Shown piece by piece: positions 7,426 through 15,687 of a DNA stretch of 22,820 bases. Numbering within the stretch: the stretch's first letter is position 1; every line of letters starts with the position of its first letter. The notes below the pieces were generated by a model that was not told where the DNA came from, ran no database searches, and worked only from the letters and a program-made list of their open reading frames with translations. Made by a program: the position numbers and the translations under genes. This DNA is from an uncultured Collinsella sp. (GTDB taxonomy: Bacteria; Actinomycetota; Coriobacteriia; Coriobacteriales; Coriobacteriaceae): assembly GCA_902469555.1 (NCBI GenBank), contig CABRDB010000014.1, positions 1-22,820 of the forward strand, given 5' to 3'.

Positions 7426-7473
7426 TTGACATTGTGTCAAAAATAGTATTGACGAACCGTCAACAATATTCAA
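7426..7473. promoter_or_regulatory. Divergent promoter with twin TetR-type operators
   Basis: Two perfect palindromes of the same design lie 23 bp apart centre to centre: TTGACATTGTGTCAA (7426-7440) and TTGACGAACCGTCAA (7449-7463), i.e. TTGACR-N3-YGTCAA. A third imperfect site (GACTGT/ACGGTC) is at 7474-7492. On the minus strand a promoter TTGAAT (7473-7468), 18-base gap, TACTAT (7449-7444) fits the oxidoreductase gene and is overlapped by both palindromes. The natural reading is that the adjacent TetR protein represses the oxidoreductase unit and itself. Confidence 0.75.
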
Positions 7474-7521
7474 GACTGTTAGGCGAACGGTCAGGCAAAA
7501 GAGGATGAAAGGCGGCAAAAC

Positions 7522-8184
7522 ATGGGCAATAACACAGCAGGTACCTCTGTGGTCGATGCCGTCCCCGCATCCGATAGCGCGGCAAAGCGCCTGACGGGCG
7601 ACGAACGCCGTCGCGAGATCCTCGATGCCGTGCGCACCGTAAGCTCCGAGCTGGGCGTGTCCCACCTATCGGTATCGGCCGTGACCAAGCGAGCCGGCTG
7701 CACGCGTTCATTGTTCTACCACTACTTCGCCGACATGGACGCCGCCGTCACCGCTGTTATGGACGAGGCGATCGACGACTTTATCTCCGAACTCGAGCGG
7801 TGGAACGCCGACCGCACCGTCGGTGATATCGAGGGCGCGCTCGACACCGTCGCCCCGCTCTTTAAGCGCCTGGTCGCCAGCGGCCACGAGCTGCCGAGCA
7901 CGCTTACCTCGAGCAGCGGCGCGCTCTACGGCGGCTTTTTGCACAACGTGGTCCAGCGCGTGGCGCAGTATATCTGCGACACCACCGTAGTGGATTTTGT
8001 CGCCCATCATGAGCTACGCATCGACCATGTCTACGAGACGTTCTACACCCTCATCATGGGCCTTTTGATGTATATCCGCACGCACCCCGATGTGCCCGAC
8101 GAAACGGTCAAGGAAATCATCGCCTCGACACTCCACATCGAGGGCTATACCGCCAAGTATCCGGAGCGCAAGCCCCAGAACTGA
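7522..8184 (+). CDS. TetR/AcrR-family transcriptional regulator
   Basis: A 220-residue repressor-type protein. After a 25-residue leader the TetR DNA-binding domain occupies about 27-75: RREILDAVRTVSSELGVSHL, then the helix-turn-helix SVSAVTKRAGCTRSLFYHYFADMDAAV, which is typical of the family. The C-terminal two thirds are helical and would hold the ligand pocket and dimer interface; the ligand cannot be predicted. The start ATG follows AAAGGCGGC with normal spacing. It is transcribed away from the oxidoreductase and towards the DUF5692 membrane protein 63 bases downstream. Twin palindromes in the intergenic region make local autoregulation and control of the oxidoreductase likely. This is inference from arrangement. 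Confidence 0.92.
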   Translation: MGNNTAGTSVVDAVPASDSAAKRLTGDERRREILDAVRTVSSELGVSHLSVSAVTKRAGCTRSLFYHYFADMDAAVTAVMDEAIDDFISELERWNADRTVGDIEGALDTVAPLFKRLVASGHELPSTLTSSSGALYGGFLHNVVQRVAQYICDTTVVDFVAHHELRIDHVYETFYTLIMGLLMYIRTHPDVPDETVKEIIASTLHIEGYTAKYPERKPQN

Positions 8185-8247
8185 CGACATTTGGCCAAAC
8201 TGCCCGCGATCAGAAGAGGGGCCGCGGGCGTGTGAAAGGAGAGCAGC

Positions 8248-9255
8248 ATGCTGTTCGATGTTTGGGGTAGCGATACCCTTATCCACTGGGCCGGCTGGGC
8301 CATGGTCTTTATTGGCCTGATCGTGCTCAACGAAGTCGGCCGCCGCACCAAGCTGGGCGCGGCAATCATCTTTGGCGTGGCTCCGCTGGCCATGACCATC
8401 TACTGCGTCGCCATCGCCGTGGGCGTTTCGCAAGGCGCCGAGTGGGCGCTCACCAACCCCACCCATGTGTACCAGAACAGCTGGTTCCACTACGCCAAGG
8501 TATACGCGGCGCTCGCCGGTTGCTGGGGCTTCATTGCCATTAAGTACCAGTGGGGAAAGATCGGCAAGGCGCATTGGTTCCGCGCATGGCCGTTTGTGAT
8601 CGTCGCCATCAACATCATGATCGCCGTCGTATCCGACTTTGAGAGCGCCTATCACTTCTTTGTCCTGGGCGAGTCCACCTGGGTCACCTCCGAAGGTGCT
8701 ACGCAGCTGGCCGGCTGGAACAACGTGTTCAACGGCATCGCCGGTCTCATCAACATCTTCTGCATGACCGGTTGGTGGAGCGTCTACGCCTCCGAGGATC
8801 AGACCGATATGCTGTGGCCCGACATGACCTGGGTCTACATCATCGCCTACGATATCTGGAACTTCTGCTACACCTACAACTGCCTGCCCACCCACTCCTG
8901 GTTCTGCGGCTTTGCGCTGCTGCTGGCGCCCACCGTCGCCGCCTTTATCTGGAACAAGGGCGGCTGGATCCAGAACCGCGCCTTTACGCTGGCTATTTGG
9001 TGCATGTTTGCCCAGGTATTCCCCTACTTCCAGGAGGAGTCCATCTTTGTGACCCACTCCACGCTCGACCCCGGCGCCGCTACCGCGGTCTCGATCGCCG
9101 CACTGGTCGCCAACGTCGCCGCGATCATCTACATCGCCTACCGCGCCAAGAAGCTCGGCCGCAATCCCTACAAGCAGGATGTCTTTGAGGGCACCAGCGA
9201 TTGGGAGAAGGCTACCGCTCGCCGCGCCAAGGTGGATTACGCACACGCCGAGTAA
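8248..9255 (+). CDS. Polytopic membrane protein, DUF5692 type
   Basis: A 335-residue integral membrane protein with about eight to nine hydrophobic segments, starting with IHWAGWAMVFIGLIVLNEV and GAAIIFGVAPLAMTIYCVAIAVG and ending with a basic cytoplasmic tail (RAKKLGRNPYK...). It is unusually rich in Trp, Tyr and His in and near the membrane segments (for example WSVYASEDQTDMLWPDMTWVYIIAYDIWNFCYTYNCLPTHSWF), which suggests a buried polar or cofactor site, but no known haem, quinone or transport motif is evident. I believe it belongs to DUF5692, from memory of the family and without a search. RBS AAAGGAG lies 7 bases before the ATG. It follows the TetR gene on the same strand and ends at a strong terminator, so it may be part of the same regulon as the oxidoreductase. 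Confidence 0.75.
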   Translation: MLFDVWGSDTLIHWAGWAMVFIGLIVLNEVGRRTKLGAAIIFGVAPLAMTIYCVAIAVGVSQGAEWALTNPTHVYQNSWFHYAKVYAALAGCWGFIAIKYQWGKIGKAHWFRAWPFVIVAINIMIAVVSDFESAYHFFVLGESTWVTSEGATQLAGWNNVFNGIAGLINIFCMTGWWSVYASEDQTDMLWPDMTWVYIIAYDIWNFCYTYNCLPTHSWFCGFALLLAPTVAAFIWNKGGWIQNRAFTLAIWCMFAQVFPYFQEESIFVTHSTLDPGAATAVSIAALVANVAAIIYIAYRAKKLGRNPYKQDVFEGTSDWEKATARRAKVDYAHAE

Positions 9256-9326
9256 CGCGCCCGGCGCAGACATCGCTTGAACACGAAGCAGCATAGCCGG
9301 CTCCGCGCAACTCAACGCATTGTAGA

Positions 9327-9367
9327 GCCCCCGGAATGTGATTCGTTCGCGTTCCGGGGGCCTTTTG
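9327..9367 (+). terminator. Intrinsic terminator after the DUF5692 gene
   Basis: GCCCCCGGAA (9327-9336) pairs perfectly with TTCCGGGGGC (9352-9361) and is followed by CTTTTG. It lies about 70 bases after the stop codon of the membrane protein gene and closes the tetR-DUF5692 unit. Confidence 0.85.
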
Positions 9368-9488
9368 CCGCCGCGAGGATGCGGCCGAACGATGCGCTCA
9401 GGTTAAATCGGATCTTATATTTCGCACGCGCTTTATATGGCTCCATTTTTGGGTACAGTGTTGTCCCGATATTGAGCTTGGGGGATGT

Positions 9489-10985
9489 ATGAATGATGAG
9501 ACGATGGGCCAAGAGGATGCGGCCCAAGATGCAGAAGCTTGCGCTGAGGCCTTGGAGAGCTTAGACCGGATTTCACTCGATGAGATTGCGTTTGACGATT
9601 CGGGCGTTGATGTGCAGGATGAGCCGGAAACCGAGGCGCAATCCGATAATCAGGATGCAGGCGACGTTGAGCCTGCCGAGGATGAGGCAGATCACGAAGG
9701 CACCGAAAGCGAGGCCGGCAACCAGCCCGAATCCGACACGGGCGAGGAAACCGTCTTGCTCGACAGCTTGCCGGCCGAGGATTCGCTGACTCGCGAGCTT
9801 CCTGGCCTGGGTTCCGCACCAGCCGTGGACGAGACCATCGCCATGGGCGATATACCCCTGCCGTCCGTTCCCTCGGCACGCGAGGCCGAGGTCCGCCATC
9901 GCAAGATGTCGCCCAAGCGCCGCAATCTGATGGTCGCCGGTGTCGTGGCCGTCGCGCTCGTCGCCGGCGGTGCAGGCTATGCTGCCTGGAACGGATATCA
10001 GCAAGAGCAGGCTGCCGCTGTCGCCGCCAATGCCCACACGATGATGTCGGTGCAGATTGGCATGCATGCCGCGGGCCTCGACTGTTCCACTGGCTCCAAG
10101 ATTCCCGTACAGGTGAGCGGTCAGGATTCTGACGGCTCCTCCGTGAGCGAAACGCTCTATGTTGACGAGCACGGCCGCGGCATCAAACTGCTGCCCGGCG
10201 ATTACACGCTCTCCATCGCTGCCTCCCCCATCGCGGCCGACGGCACCATCTATACCGTCCCGACCACCAAGACGCAGGTCACCGTTAAGAGCGATGGACA
10301 GGATTTAAGTGCCCAGGCCACCTTTAAGCTCAAGGTGCCTTCGGCCGACACGGTGACTGACGACCAGATCGATGCCGCCGCCAAGTATGCCGAGGAGGGC
10401 GGTGCGAGCTCCGCCGCGGCTGCCAAAGTGCTCCAGCAGGCAGCAACCGCGCGGCGCGACGCCGCCGTCAATGCCGTGAGCGCGCAAAAGGCACAGGCGT
10501 CCCGTGATGCTGACGCTCGCCACAAGGCAACCGACCTCTACCAGCTCGATATTCCCGTCGAGTGGTACGGCAAGGTCGCAACTTGGCAAAACGGAAGCAC
10601 GCTATGCATCTATCTGGGCGACGACGCCAATACGCCGCTCGTGACGCTCGTCGCGGTGCGCGAGGGCGAGAGCTTTACGCCCGATGAAGGCGATACGGTT
10701 TTGGGTGCGGCCAATCTAGGCAACGGTTATACCGTCTACGCCAGCGGCCCCGTCTATCCGTACGTGGTGCCCCAGACCATCAACGGGCGGACGCAGAATC
10801 CCGTGTCGACCTACCCCATGGATACGGCCATTGAGCTTGTCGAGCTGACGACCGGCAACCGCTATACGTATAGCCAGATCAAGAACGACCTGGTGGGTAA
10901 AGACGGCAAGGCCGATGGTGCCACTAAGCTCGAAACCGACTACCTCGCGCAGATCCTGCTGCCGAGTATCAAAGCCCAGGACTAG
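9489..10985 (+). CDS. Single-pass membrane protein with acidic cytoplasmic tail
   Basis: A 498-residue protein that I cannot assign to a named family. Residues 1-137 are very acidic and low in complexity (Asp, Glu, Gln, Ala). A basic patch (RHRKMSPKRR, 136-145) precedes one membrane helix (about 147-168), so the acidic tail should be in the cytoplasm and the remaining 330 residues outside. The outer part starts with a short beta-like domain (PVQVSGQDSDGSSVSETLYVDEHG...LPGDYTLSIAASPIAADGTIY), then an Ala-rich helical stretch (about 300-350), then a second folded region ending LPSIKAQD. Two similar motifs in the acidic tail, EETVLLDSLP and DETIAMGDIP, look like repeated phosphorylation or FHA-docking sites. 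The ATG follows GGGGGATGT. A cell-envelope sensor or adaptor role is only a guess. Confidence 0.8.
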   Translation: MNDETMGQEDAAQDAEACAEALESLDRISLDEIAFDDSGVDVQDEPETEAQSDNQDAGDVEPAEDEADHEGTESEAGNQPESDTGEETVLLDSLPAEDSLTRELPGLGSAPAVDETIAMGDIPLPSVPSAREAEVRHRKMSPKRRNLMVAGVVAVALVAGGAGYAAWNGYQQEQAAAVAANAHTMMSVQIGMHAAGLDCSTGSKIPVQVSGQDSDGSSVSETLYVDEHGRGIKLLPGDYTLSIAASPIAADGTIYTVPTTKTQVTVKSDGQDLSAQATFKLKVPSADTVTDDQIDAAAKYAEEGGASSAAAAKVLQQAATARRDAAVNAVSAQKAQASRDADARHKATDLYQLDIPVEWYGKVATWQNGSTLCIYLGDDANTPLVTLVAVREGESFTPDEGDTVLGAANLGNGYTVYASGPVYPYVVPQTINGRTQNPVSTYPMDTAIELVELTTGNRYTYSQIKNDLVGKDGKADGATKLETDYLAQILLPSIKAQD

Positions 10986-11058
10986 CCTGGCGCAGCAAGG
11001 TGCTCCCCAACCGTGATGAAGGAGCCAGGAGGTCCTGACCCCACAGGCCCATAGATGA

Positions 11059-12411
11059 TTAGGCAAGGAGCCACTTCCATGCGGGCATAACGTGTACCAC
11101 ACCGTGCTCGCATGGAATATCGGTCTGTTCATCCATGGTAACGATTGCCGACTCGCCAAGATCAAACTGGGCCATCGAGGCATCAAGCGCGGCGATTTCG
11201 CGCTCGCGCGTTTTCTCACTTGCCATATCCGCACTCACCTGAATCAGGCTATAAGCCCGCATGAGAAGCGCATCCCCAGCCACAAAGTCCACCTCATGGC
11301 TTTTGCTCTTCTCTTTGATTAGCAGGCGGCAGACCGAGCCGGTCCTCACCGCGGGAGTCCTTCTTCTTAGCGCATTGAACACTGCGGTCTCGAGCCTCTG
11401 GCCCTGGTCCAATGCCGATGCGGGAGAGAATGCTCCAAACATCGCAGGGTCGACAGCGTAGACCTTAGACGCAGACCGCATGTTATTTGCCAGTGAACGC
11501 GTGAACTCCGGCACAGAAAATAACAGGTAGGCGTCCTCATAATACTCAAGTAAGTCGCTGAGCGAATTACGACTGACGGGTATCTGTCTGCTCTTGAACT
11601 CGTTGTACACTTTGTTCACTGACAGCTCTCGTCCCGAAGATGCCATACACCGCGTCAAGAACAGCGATGCCAGGCGAGGGTTCTTGACGTCGTAACGTTC
11701 AACGACGTCCATGGCGACCGTTCGCGAAGCATATTCCTGTAGCAGCTGAATCGCGTCTGCAGGCGTCTGCTCAAGTGTCGCGATGAATCCCCCTCGTTCA
11801 AGATACCCGATCAGATGATGTCGAAGCAGCGCTGCATCGCTCGGGGAAAAGGTCGCATCTGACTCGAGAACGCTCCCCGTCTTATATCGAACGTATTCCG
11901 AAAAACTCAACGGAAAAAGCTCTCGCACAAGAGAACGACCCCTGAACTCGCTCTTAAGTTCTGAGGACAGCATCTTAGAAGAAGATCCCGTCACATAGAC
12001 GGTCGCTTTCTCCGTATCGACTACACGCCGCAGAAACGCACCCCATTCGGGAATTTCCTGGATCTCGTCAAAGAAAATGTAAGCGCCCTCGGTTCGAGCA
12101 ACAGGATACAGCGCATAGAACGTGTCGAGCACGTCCGCCAGCAGCGATGGCTCATACGGGCGCAAGCGCTCATCCTCAAAATTGAAGTAAAGCATCCGGT
12201 CAAGCTCGACGCCTCGGCTCTGAAGCCGCCGCATCTCCTGATACAGGCGATACGTCTTTCCACAACGGCGGGCCCCCACAATCACATTTACGATGTTGTC
12301 GCGCTTTGGCTCCTGTGGGTTTCCTAGATCAAGGTCTCGCTCAAAGACCTGCGGAACCCCCTGCTGTTCAAAGTCCTTTATTTTCTGGGCGATCAAGTCG
12401 TTGAATGCCAT
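11059..12411 (-). CDS. AAA-family ATPase with DUF4143 C-terminal domain
   Basis: A 450-residue protein of the AAA_14/DUF4143 type. The ATPase half has a Walker A motif GARRCGKT (46-53), LYFNFEDERL (74-83), Walker B YIFFDEIQEIP (111-121) and the sensor TGSSSKML (141-148). The family signature ELFPLSFSEYVRYK follows, and the C-terminal half holds DUF4143 (LSDLLEYYEDAYLLFSVPEF...YAVDPAMFGAF) with a degenerate PD-(D/E)XK-like end (EVDFV...LIQVSADM). Family members are common, often strain-specific, and of unknown function; links to mobile DNA or toxin-like roles have been suggested, but nothing here proves one. RBS GGAG precedes the ATG. It is a single gene with its own promoter region and less G/C-biased codons than its neighbours, which suits horizontal gain. 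Confidence 0.92.
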   Translation of the reverse strand: MAFNDLIAQKIKDFEQQGVPQVFERDLDLGNPQEPKRDNIVNVIVGARRCGKTYRLYQEMRRLQSRGVELDRMLYFNFEDERLRPYEPSLLADVLDTFYALYPVARTEGAYIFFDEIQEIPEWGAFLRRVVDTEKATVYVTGSSSKMLSSELKSEFRGRSLVRELFPLSFSEYVRYKTGSVLESDATFSPSDAALLRHHLIGYLERGGFIATLEQTPADAIQLLQEYASRTVAMDVVERYDVKNPRLASLFLTRCMASSGRELSVNKVYNEFKSRQIPVSRNSLSDLLEYYEDAYLLFSVPEFTRSLANNMRSASKVYAVDPAMFGAFSPASALDQGQRLETAVFNALRRRTPAVRTGSVCRLLIKEKSKSHEVDFVAGDALLMRAYSLIQVSADMASEKTREREIAALDASMAQFDLGESAIVTMDEQTDIPCEHGVVHVMPAWKWLLA

Positions 12412-12443
12412 GATTCTCCAATCTTGCTCTCTAGCTAATCAAA

Positions 12444-12496
12444 ATTATAGCGATTCTTGATTAATTAGAGATCAAGATTATGTCTGACTTGATTAA
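12444..12496 (-). promoter_or_regulatory. Promoter and palindromes upstream of the DUF4143 ATPase
   Basis: On the minus strand a TATAAT hexamer (12444-12449) lies 33 bases before the ATG. Just upstream CTTGAT/ATCAAG form an inverted repeat (12456-12476), and CTTGATTAA recurs at 12488-12496. The A/T-rich cluster of TTGAT boxes is where a -35 region and an operator would be. The regulator is unknown; a good -35 hexamer at 17 bases is not evident. Confidence 0.45.
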
Positions 12497-12527
12497 CACT
12501 TAAGCAAGTTTTTTCACTATTACTGCT

Positions 12528-12562
12528 CGAAGGATGCCGAGTGGCTGAGAGGGCAACCAAGC
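12528..12562 (+). pseudogene. Possible remnant of a serine-type tRNA 5' half
   Basis: The stretch GATGCCGAGTGGCTGAGAGG with the following GC resembles positions 8-25 of a long-variable-arm (Ser) tRNA: a D-stem GCC/GGC around GAGTGGCTGAGAG. The acceptor strand, anticodon stem and T-arm cannot be completed downstream. It also superficially recalls the CTGAGA of a TPP riboswitch, whose other conserved boxes are missing. I read it as a tRNA fragment or chance. Confidence 0.25.
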
Positions 12563-12590
12563 TCGAATGCGACTCCCTGGACAGTCGATT

Positions 12591-12622
12591 TGGGACGGGA
12601 CTTTTTTGACTACCCCGTCCCA
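12591..12622. repeat. Palindrome with T-rich loop
   Basis: TGGGACGGG (12591-12599) pairs with the CCCGTCCCA at 12614-12622, around a loop containing TTTTTT. It is intergenic, downstream of the minus-strand Pro-rich ORF, and similar in style to the GGGGAC-type repeats elsewhere. Termination on the minus strand is possible, but there is no T-run after the stem. Confidence 0.55.
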
Positions 12623-12655
12623 GGAAATCATCGCCAAATTAGCTACTTGATGCAA

Positions 12656-12850
12656 CTAGCGCCAGGGGTCGGCTTCGAACAGCGGCTCGCGCTCGGGGCG
12701 GCGATCGCTGTAGGGATCGTAGCCGTCATCGTCCTCGTTCTCGGCACGGATGTAGGGGTCGCGCGGCTTGGGCGCCGGCTTAGGCACAGGCTTGGGTGCG
12801 GCGGGTGCGGCATCGGTCGCCGGCGCGCTTGTCTTGATCTCGTCTTTCAT
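12656..12850 (-). CDS. Small Pro/Ala-rich hypothetical protein
   Basis: A 64-residue ORF beginning MKDEIKTSAPATDAAPAAPK, then PVPKPAPKPRDPYIRAENEDDDGYDPYSDRRP. It is highly charged, disordered-looking and without a membrane segment or signal peptide. The start ATG at 12848-12850 has GAGGAG 8 bases upstream; two upstream ATGs in frame are less well placed. It lies after the clpB terminator and on the same strand, so it probably has its own weak promoter or receives read-through. The clear RBS and a G/C-biased reading frame support a real gene; function is unknown. Confidence 0.6.
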   Translation of the reverse strand: MKDEIKTSAPATDAAPAAPKPVPKPAPKPRDPYIRAENEDDDGYDPYSDRRPEREPLFEADPWR

Positions 12851-12895
12851 CTGCATAGCTCCTCGCATCGCATCCGTTCAATATCATCGATTGTC

Positions 12896-12937
12896 GCACG
12901 AAAAAGGGCGGCGGACCCAATTGGATCCGCCGCCCTT
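12896..12937 (-). terminator. Intrinsic terminator of clpB
   Basis: AAGGGCGGCGGA (12904-12915) pairs with TCCGCCGCCCTT (12926-12937), and the loop ends extend the pairing. On the minus strand the stem is followed by TTTTTC. It lies about 45 bases after the clpB stop and has the classical form of an intrinsic terminator. Confidence 0.9.
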
Positions 12938-12981
12938 GGCGTTTAGAGACGGCTGGTAGATTTTAAGGCATGGCCCAAAAC

Positions 12982-15609
12982 CTACTCGGCGTCGGGGACC
13001 TCGTAGGTGGCCGCCGGCGTGTTGTCGCACACGACGGTAAAGCCGCCGTCCTTGTCGGCATCGACCGTCACCTGATCGCCCTCGCGCACCGTGCCGTCGA
13101 TGATAGCGGCGGCGATGGCATCCACGACCTCGCGCTGAACCAGGCGCTTGAGCGGACGGGCACCGAACACGGGGTCCAGGCCACCCACGGCGAGCATCTG
13201 CTTGGCCGCCGGGGTGATGGCAAGCGTCATGCGCTCCTTGGCCAGGCGTGCGCGAACGTCGGCAAGCTGGATGTCGACAATCTTCTCGATCTGCGCCATG
13301 CCGAGCGGATGGAACACCACGATATCGTCGATACGGTTGAGGAACTCGGGGCGGAAGGTCTGAGCCATGGCGGCGTCGACCTGATGGCGCATCTCCTCCT
13401 CGTCCTTACCGGACAGATCGGCGATGGCCTTGGAGCCCACGTTGGACGTCATGATGATAATCGTGTTCTTGAAGGACACCTGGCGACCCTGGCCATCGGT
13501 CAGACGGCCGTCGTCGAGCACCTGCAGCAGCACGTTGAAGACATCAGGATGAGCCTTCTCCATCTCGTCGAGCAAGATCACGGAGTACGGACGACGGCGC
13601 ACGGCCTCAGTGAGCTGGCCGCCCTCGTCGTAACCCACGTATCCTGGGGGCGCACCGATCAGACGCTGGACGCTGAACTTCTCCATGTACTCGGACATGT
13701 CGATACGCACGAGCGCGCGCTCGTCGTCGAACAGGCACTCGGCAAGTGCCTTGGCGAGCTCGGTCTTGCCCACGCCGGTGGGGCCCAGGAAGAAGAAGCT
13801 GCCGATGGGCTTGTCCGGATCGGAGAGGCCCGCACGGCTGCGGCGCACAGCCGCGGCGACGGCGGAGACGGCCTCGTCCTGGCCGATGACGCGCTTATGC
13901 AGCTCACCCTCCAGGCCCTTCAGCTTGTCGAGCTCGCCCTGCATCATCTTGGACACGGGCACGCCGGTCCAGGCACCCACGACCTCGGCGATCTCATCGG
14001 AGGTCACCTGCTCGTTGAGACCCTCGCCGTCCTTCTGCTTTTGTGCCTCGAGCGCAGCCTCGGAATCCTGAATCTGCTGCTGCAGACCCGGAATCACGGA
14101 GTAGCGCAGCTCGGACGCACGGCCCAGGTCGCCGTTGCGCGTCGCGCGCTCCTCTTCGCTTCTGGCCTCGTCGAGCTGTCCCTTAAGCTCCTGCACGTGG
14201 TCGATGGCGTTCTTCTGGTTGAGCCAGCCGGCCTTTTGCACGTTGAGCTTTTCTTGGACCTCGGCGATCTCTTGGCGCAGGGCCTCCAGACGCTCCTTGG
14301 AGGCGTCGTCGGTCTCCTTCATGAGCGCCTGCTCCTCGATCTGCAGCTGGGTGAGCTGACGCGTGGTGGCGTCAATCTCGACCGGCATGCTGTCGAGTTC
14401 CATGCGCAGGCGGCTTGCGGCCTCATCGACCAGGTCGATGGCCTTGTCGGGCAGAAAGCGGTCGGCGATATAGCGATCGGAGAGGTCAGCAGCGGCCACG
14501 AGCGCGCTATCGGTGATGTGCACACCGTGGAAGATCTCGTACTTCTCCTTGAGGCCACGCAGGATCGAGATGGTGTCCTCGACGGTAGGCTCGCTCACCA
14601 TAACGGTCTGGAAACGACGGGCGAGCGCCGCGTCCTTCTCGATGTACTTGCGATACTCGTCGAGCGTGGTCGCGCCGATCGCGTGCAAGTCGCCACGGGC
14701 AAGCGCCGGCTTGAGGATGTTGCCGGCGTCCATGGAGCCCTCGGTGGCACCAGCGCCCACGATGGTGTGGAGCTCATCGATGAACAGGATGACCTTGCCT
14801 TCGGACTTCTGTACCTCCTTGAGCACAGCCTTCAAGCGGTCCTCGAACTCGCCGCGGTACTTAGCGCCGGCGACCAGCGCGCTCATGTCGAGCTCGATAA
14901 GGTCGCGGTCGCGCAGGGTACTCGGCACGTCGCCGGCCACGATACGCTGGGCGATGCCCTCGACGATGGCCGTCTTGCCGACACCCGGCTCGCCGATGAG
15001 CACGGGGTTGTTCTTGGTGCGGCGGGACAGGACCTGAATGGTGCGACGGATCTCGTCGGTACGGCCAATGACCGGGTCGAGCTTGCCGGCGCGGGCAAGG
15101 TCGCAGATATTGCGGCCGTACTGTTCCAGCGCCTCAAACTGGGTCTTGTCCTCGGCGGACGTCACGCGGTCATCGCCGCGCAGCTCCTCGTAGACCTGCT
15201 CGATGCGCTCCTTGGTGACGCCGGCGTCGCGCAGCACACGGCCCGCCTCGCCCTTGTCCTCGGCAAGCGCCATCAGCAGATGCTCGGTCACCACAAAGCT
15301 GTCGCCCATCTTGGTGGCCTTCTTCTCGGCCTTCTCGATGACGCGGACGAGCTCGTTGGACAGGCCCATCTGCTGACCCTCGCCCGAAACCTTGGGCGCG
15401 CGGTCGACGGCATCCTGCGTGGAGCGTGCGAGCTGGGCCGGATCAGCGCCGATGCGCTCGATGATCACGGAGATATTGCGCTCGCCGGCACCGAGCAGGG
15501 CAGACAGCAGGTGAATCGGCTCCACCGCGCCGGCCTGCGCATCGGCAGCCGTGCTCATGGCGGTCTGCAACGCCTCGCGCGACGTCATTGCTAGCTTATC
15601 GATTCTCAT
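12982..15609 (-). CDS. clpB: Disaggregase chaperone ClpB
   Basis: An 875-residue hexameric AAA+ ATPase that pulls polypeptides out of aggregates together with DnaK/DnaJ/GrpE. Domains: Clp_N repeats (about 8-150); the first AAA domain with Walker A GEPGVGKT (206-213) and Walker B VILFIDE (273-279), and the pore loop KYRGEFE (250-256); the ClpB middle coiled coil (about 410-535), which marks it as ClpB and not ClpA/C; the second AAA domain with [12 protein letters not shown], the pore loop GYVGYDEGG and [11 protein letters not shown]; and the D2-small domain with GARPLKR. All catalytic motifs are present. Start ATG follows AGAGGTGATT at good spacing. It is monocistronic with a terminator downstream. 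Its upstream region has an unusual A/T-rich palindrome and a G/C hairpin in the leader. Confidence 0.98.
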   Translation of the reverse strand: MRIDKLAMTSREALQTAMSTAADAQAGAVEPIHLLSALLGAGERNISVIIERIGADPAQLARSTQDAVDRAPKVSGEGQQMGLSNELVRVIEKAEKKATKMGDSFVVTEHLLMALAEDKGEAGRVLRDAGVTKERIEQVYEELRGDDRVTSAEDKTQFEALEQYGRNICDLARAGKLDPVIGRTDEIRRTIQVLSRRTKNNPVLIGEPGVGKTAIVEGIAQRIVAGDVPSTLRDRDLIELDMSALVAGAKYRGEFEDRLKAVLKEVQKSEGKVILFIDELHTIVGAGATEGSMDAGNILKPALARGDLHAIGATTLDEYRKYIEKDAALARRFQTVMVSEPTVEDTISILRGLKEKYEIFHGVHITDSALVAAADLSDRYIADRFLPDKAIDLVDEAASRLRMELDSMPVEIDATTRQLTQLQIEEQALMKETDDASKERLEALRQEIAEVQEKLNVQKAGWLNQKNAIDHVQELKGQLDEARSEEERATRNGDLGRASELRYSVIPGLQQQIQDSEAALEAQKQKDGEGLNEQVTSDEIAEVVGAWTGVPVSKMMQGELDKLKGLEGELHKRVIGQDEAVSAVAAAVRRSRAGLSDPDKPIGSFFFLGPTGVGKTELAKALAECLFDDERALVRIDMSEYMEKFSVQRLIGAPPGYVGYDEGGQLTEAVRRRPYSVILLDEMEKAHPDVFNVLLQVLDDGRLTDGQGRQVSFKNTIIIMTSNVGSKAIADLSGKDEEEMRHQVDAAMAQTFRPEFLNRIDDIVVFHPLGMAQIEKIVDIQLADVRARLAKERMTLAITPAAKQMLAVGGLDPVFGARPLKRLVQREVVDAIAAAIIDGTVREGDQVTVDADKDGGFTVVCDNTPAATYEVPDAE

Positions 15610-15630
15610 GGAATCACCTCTCTTGGGGCG

Positions 15631-15648
15631 GCCGCCCTACGGGGCGGC
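15631..15648 (-). promoter_or_regulatory. G/C hairpin in the clpB leader
   Basis: GCCGCCC (15631-15637) and GGGGCGGC (15641-15648) can form a very stable 7-8 bp stem with a three-base loop. An alternative pairing with GGGGCG at 15625-15630 is also possible. It ends about 15 bases before the RBS of clpB, so refolding could hide or expose the ribosome site. A heat-sensing role is a hypothesis. Confidence 0.4.
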
Positions 15649-15687
15649 TTCACGTTGTTCGAGAAGTATTGTTGCCAGCTTTGTGCG

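Noticed and set aside
4621..7446. Long plus-strand open frame (941 codons) over the oxidoreductase
   Set aside because: Shadow of the real minus-strand gene; low-complexity Ala/Val/Asp/Gly-rich translation and no RBS.
7333..7665. N-terminal extension of the oxidoreductase
   Set aside because: It runs across the divergent promoter, the operators and the start of tetR.
8014..9315. Minus-strand 433-codon frame over DUF5692
   Set aside because: Antisense shadow; the plus-strand gene has an RBS, clear membrane helices and a terminator.
12528..12600. TPP riboswitch (because of GGCTGAGA)
   Set aside because: The second conserved box (ACCTGA...) and the closing stem are missing, and no thiamine gene follows.
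12970..15594. Long plus-strand open frame (874 codons) over clpB
   Set aside because: Shadow of clpB with a Leu/Val/His-rich translation and no known domain.
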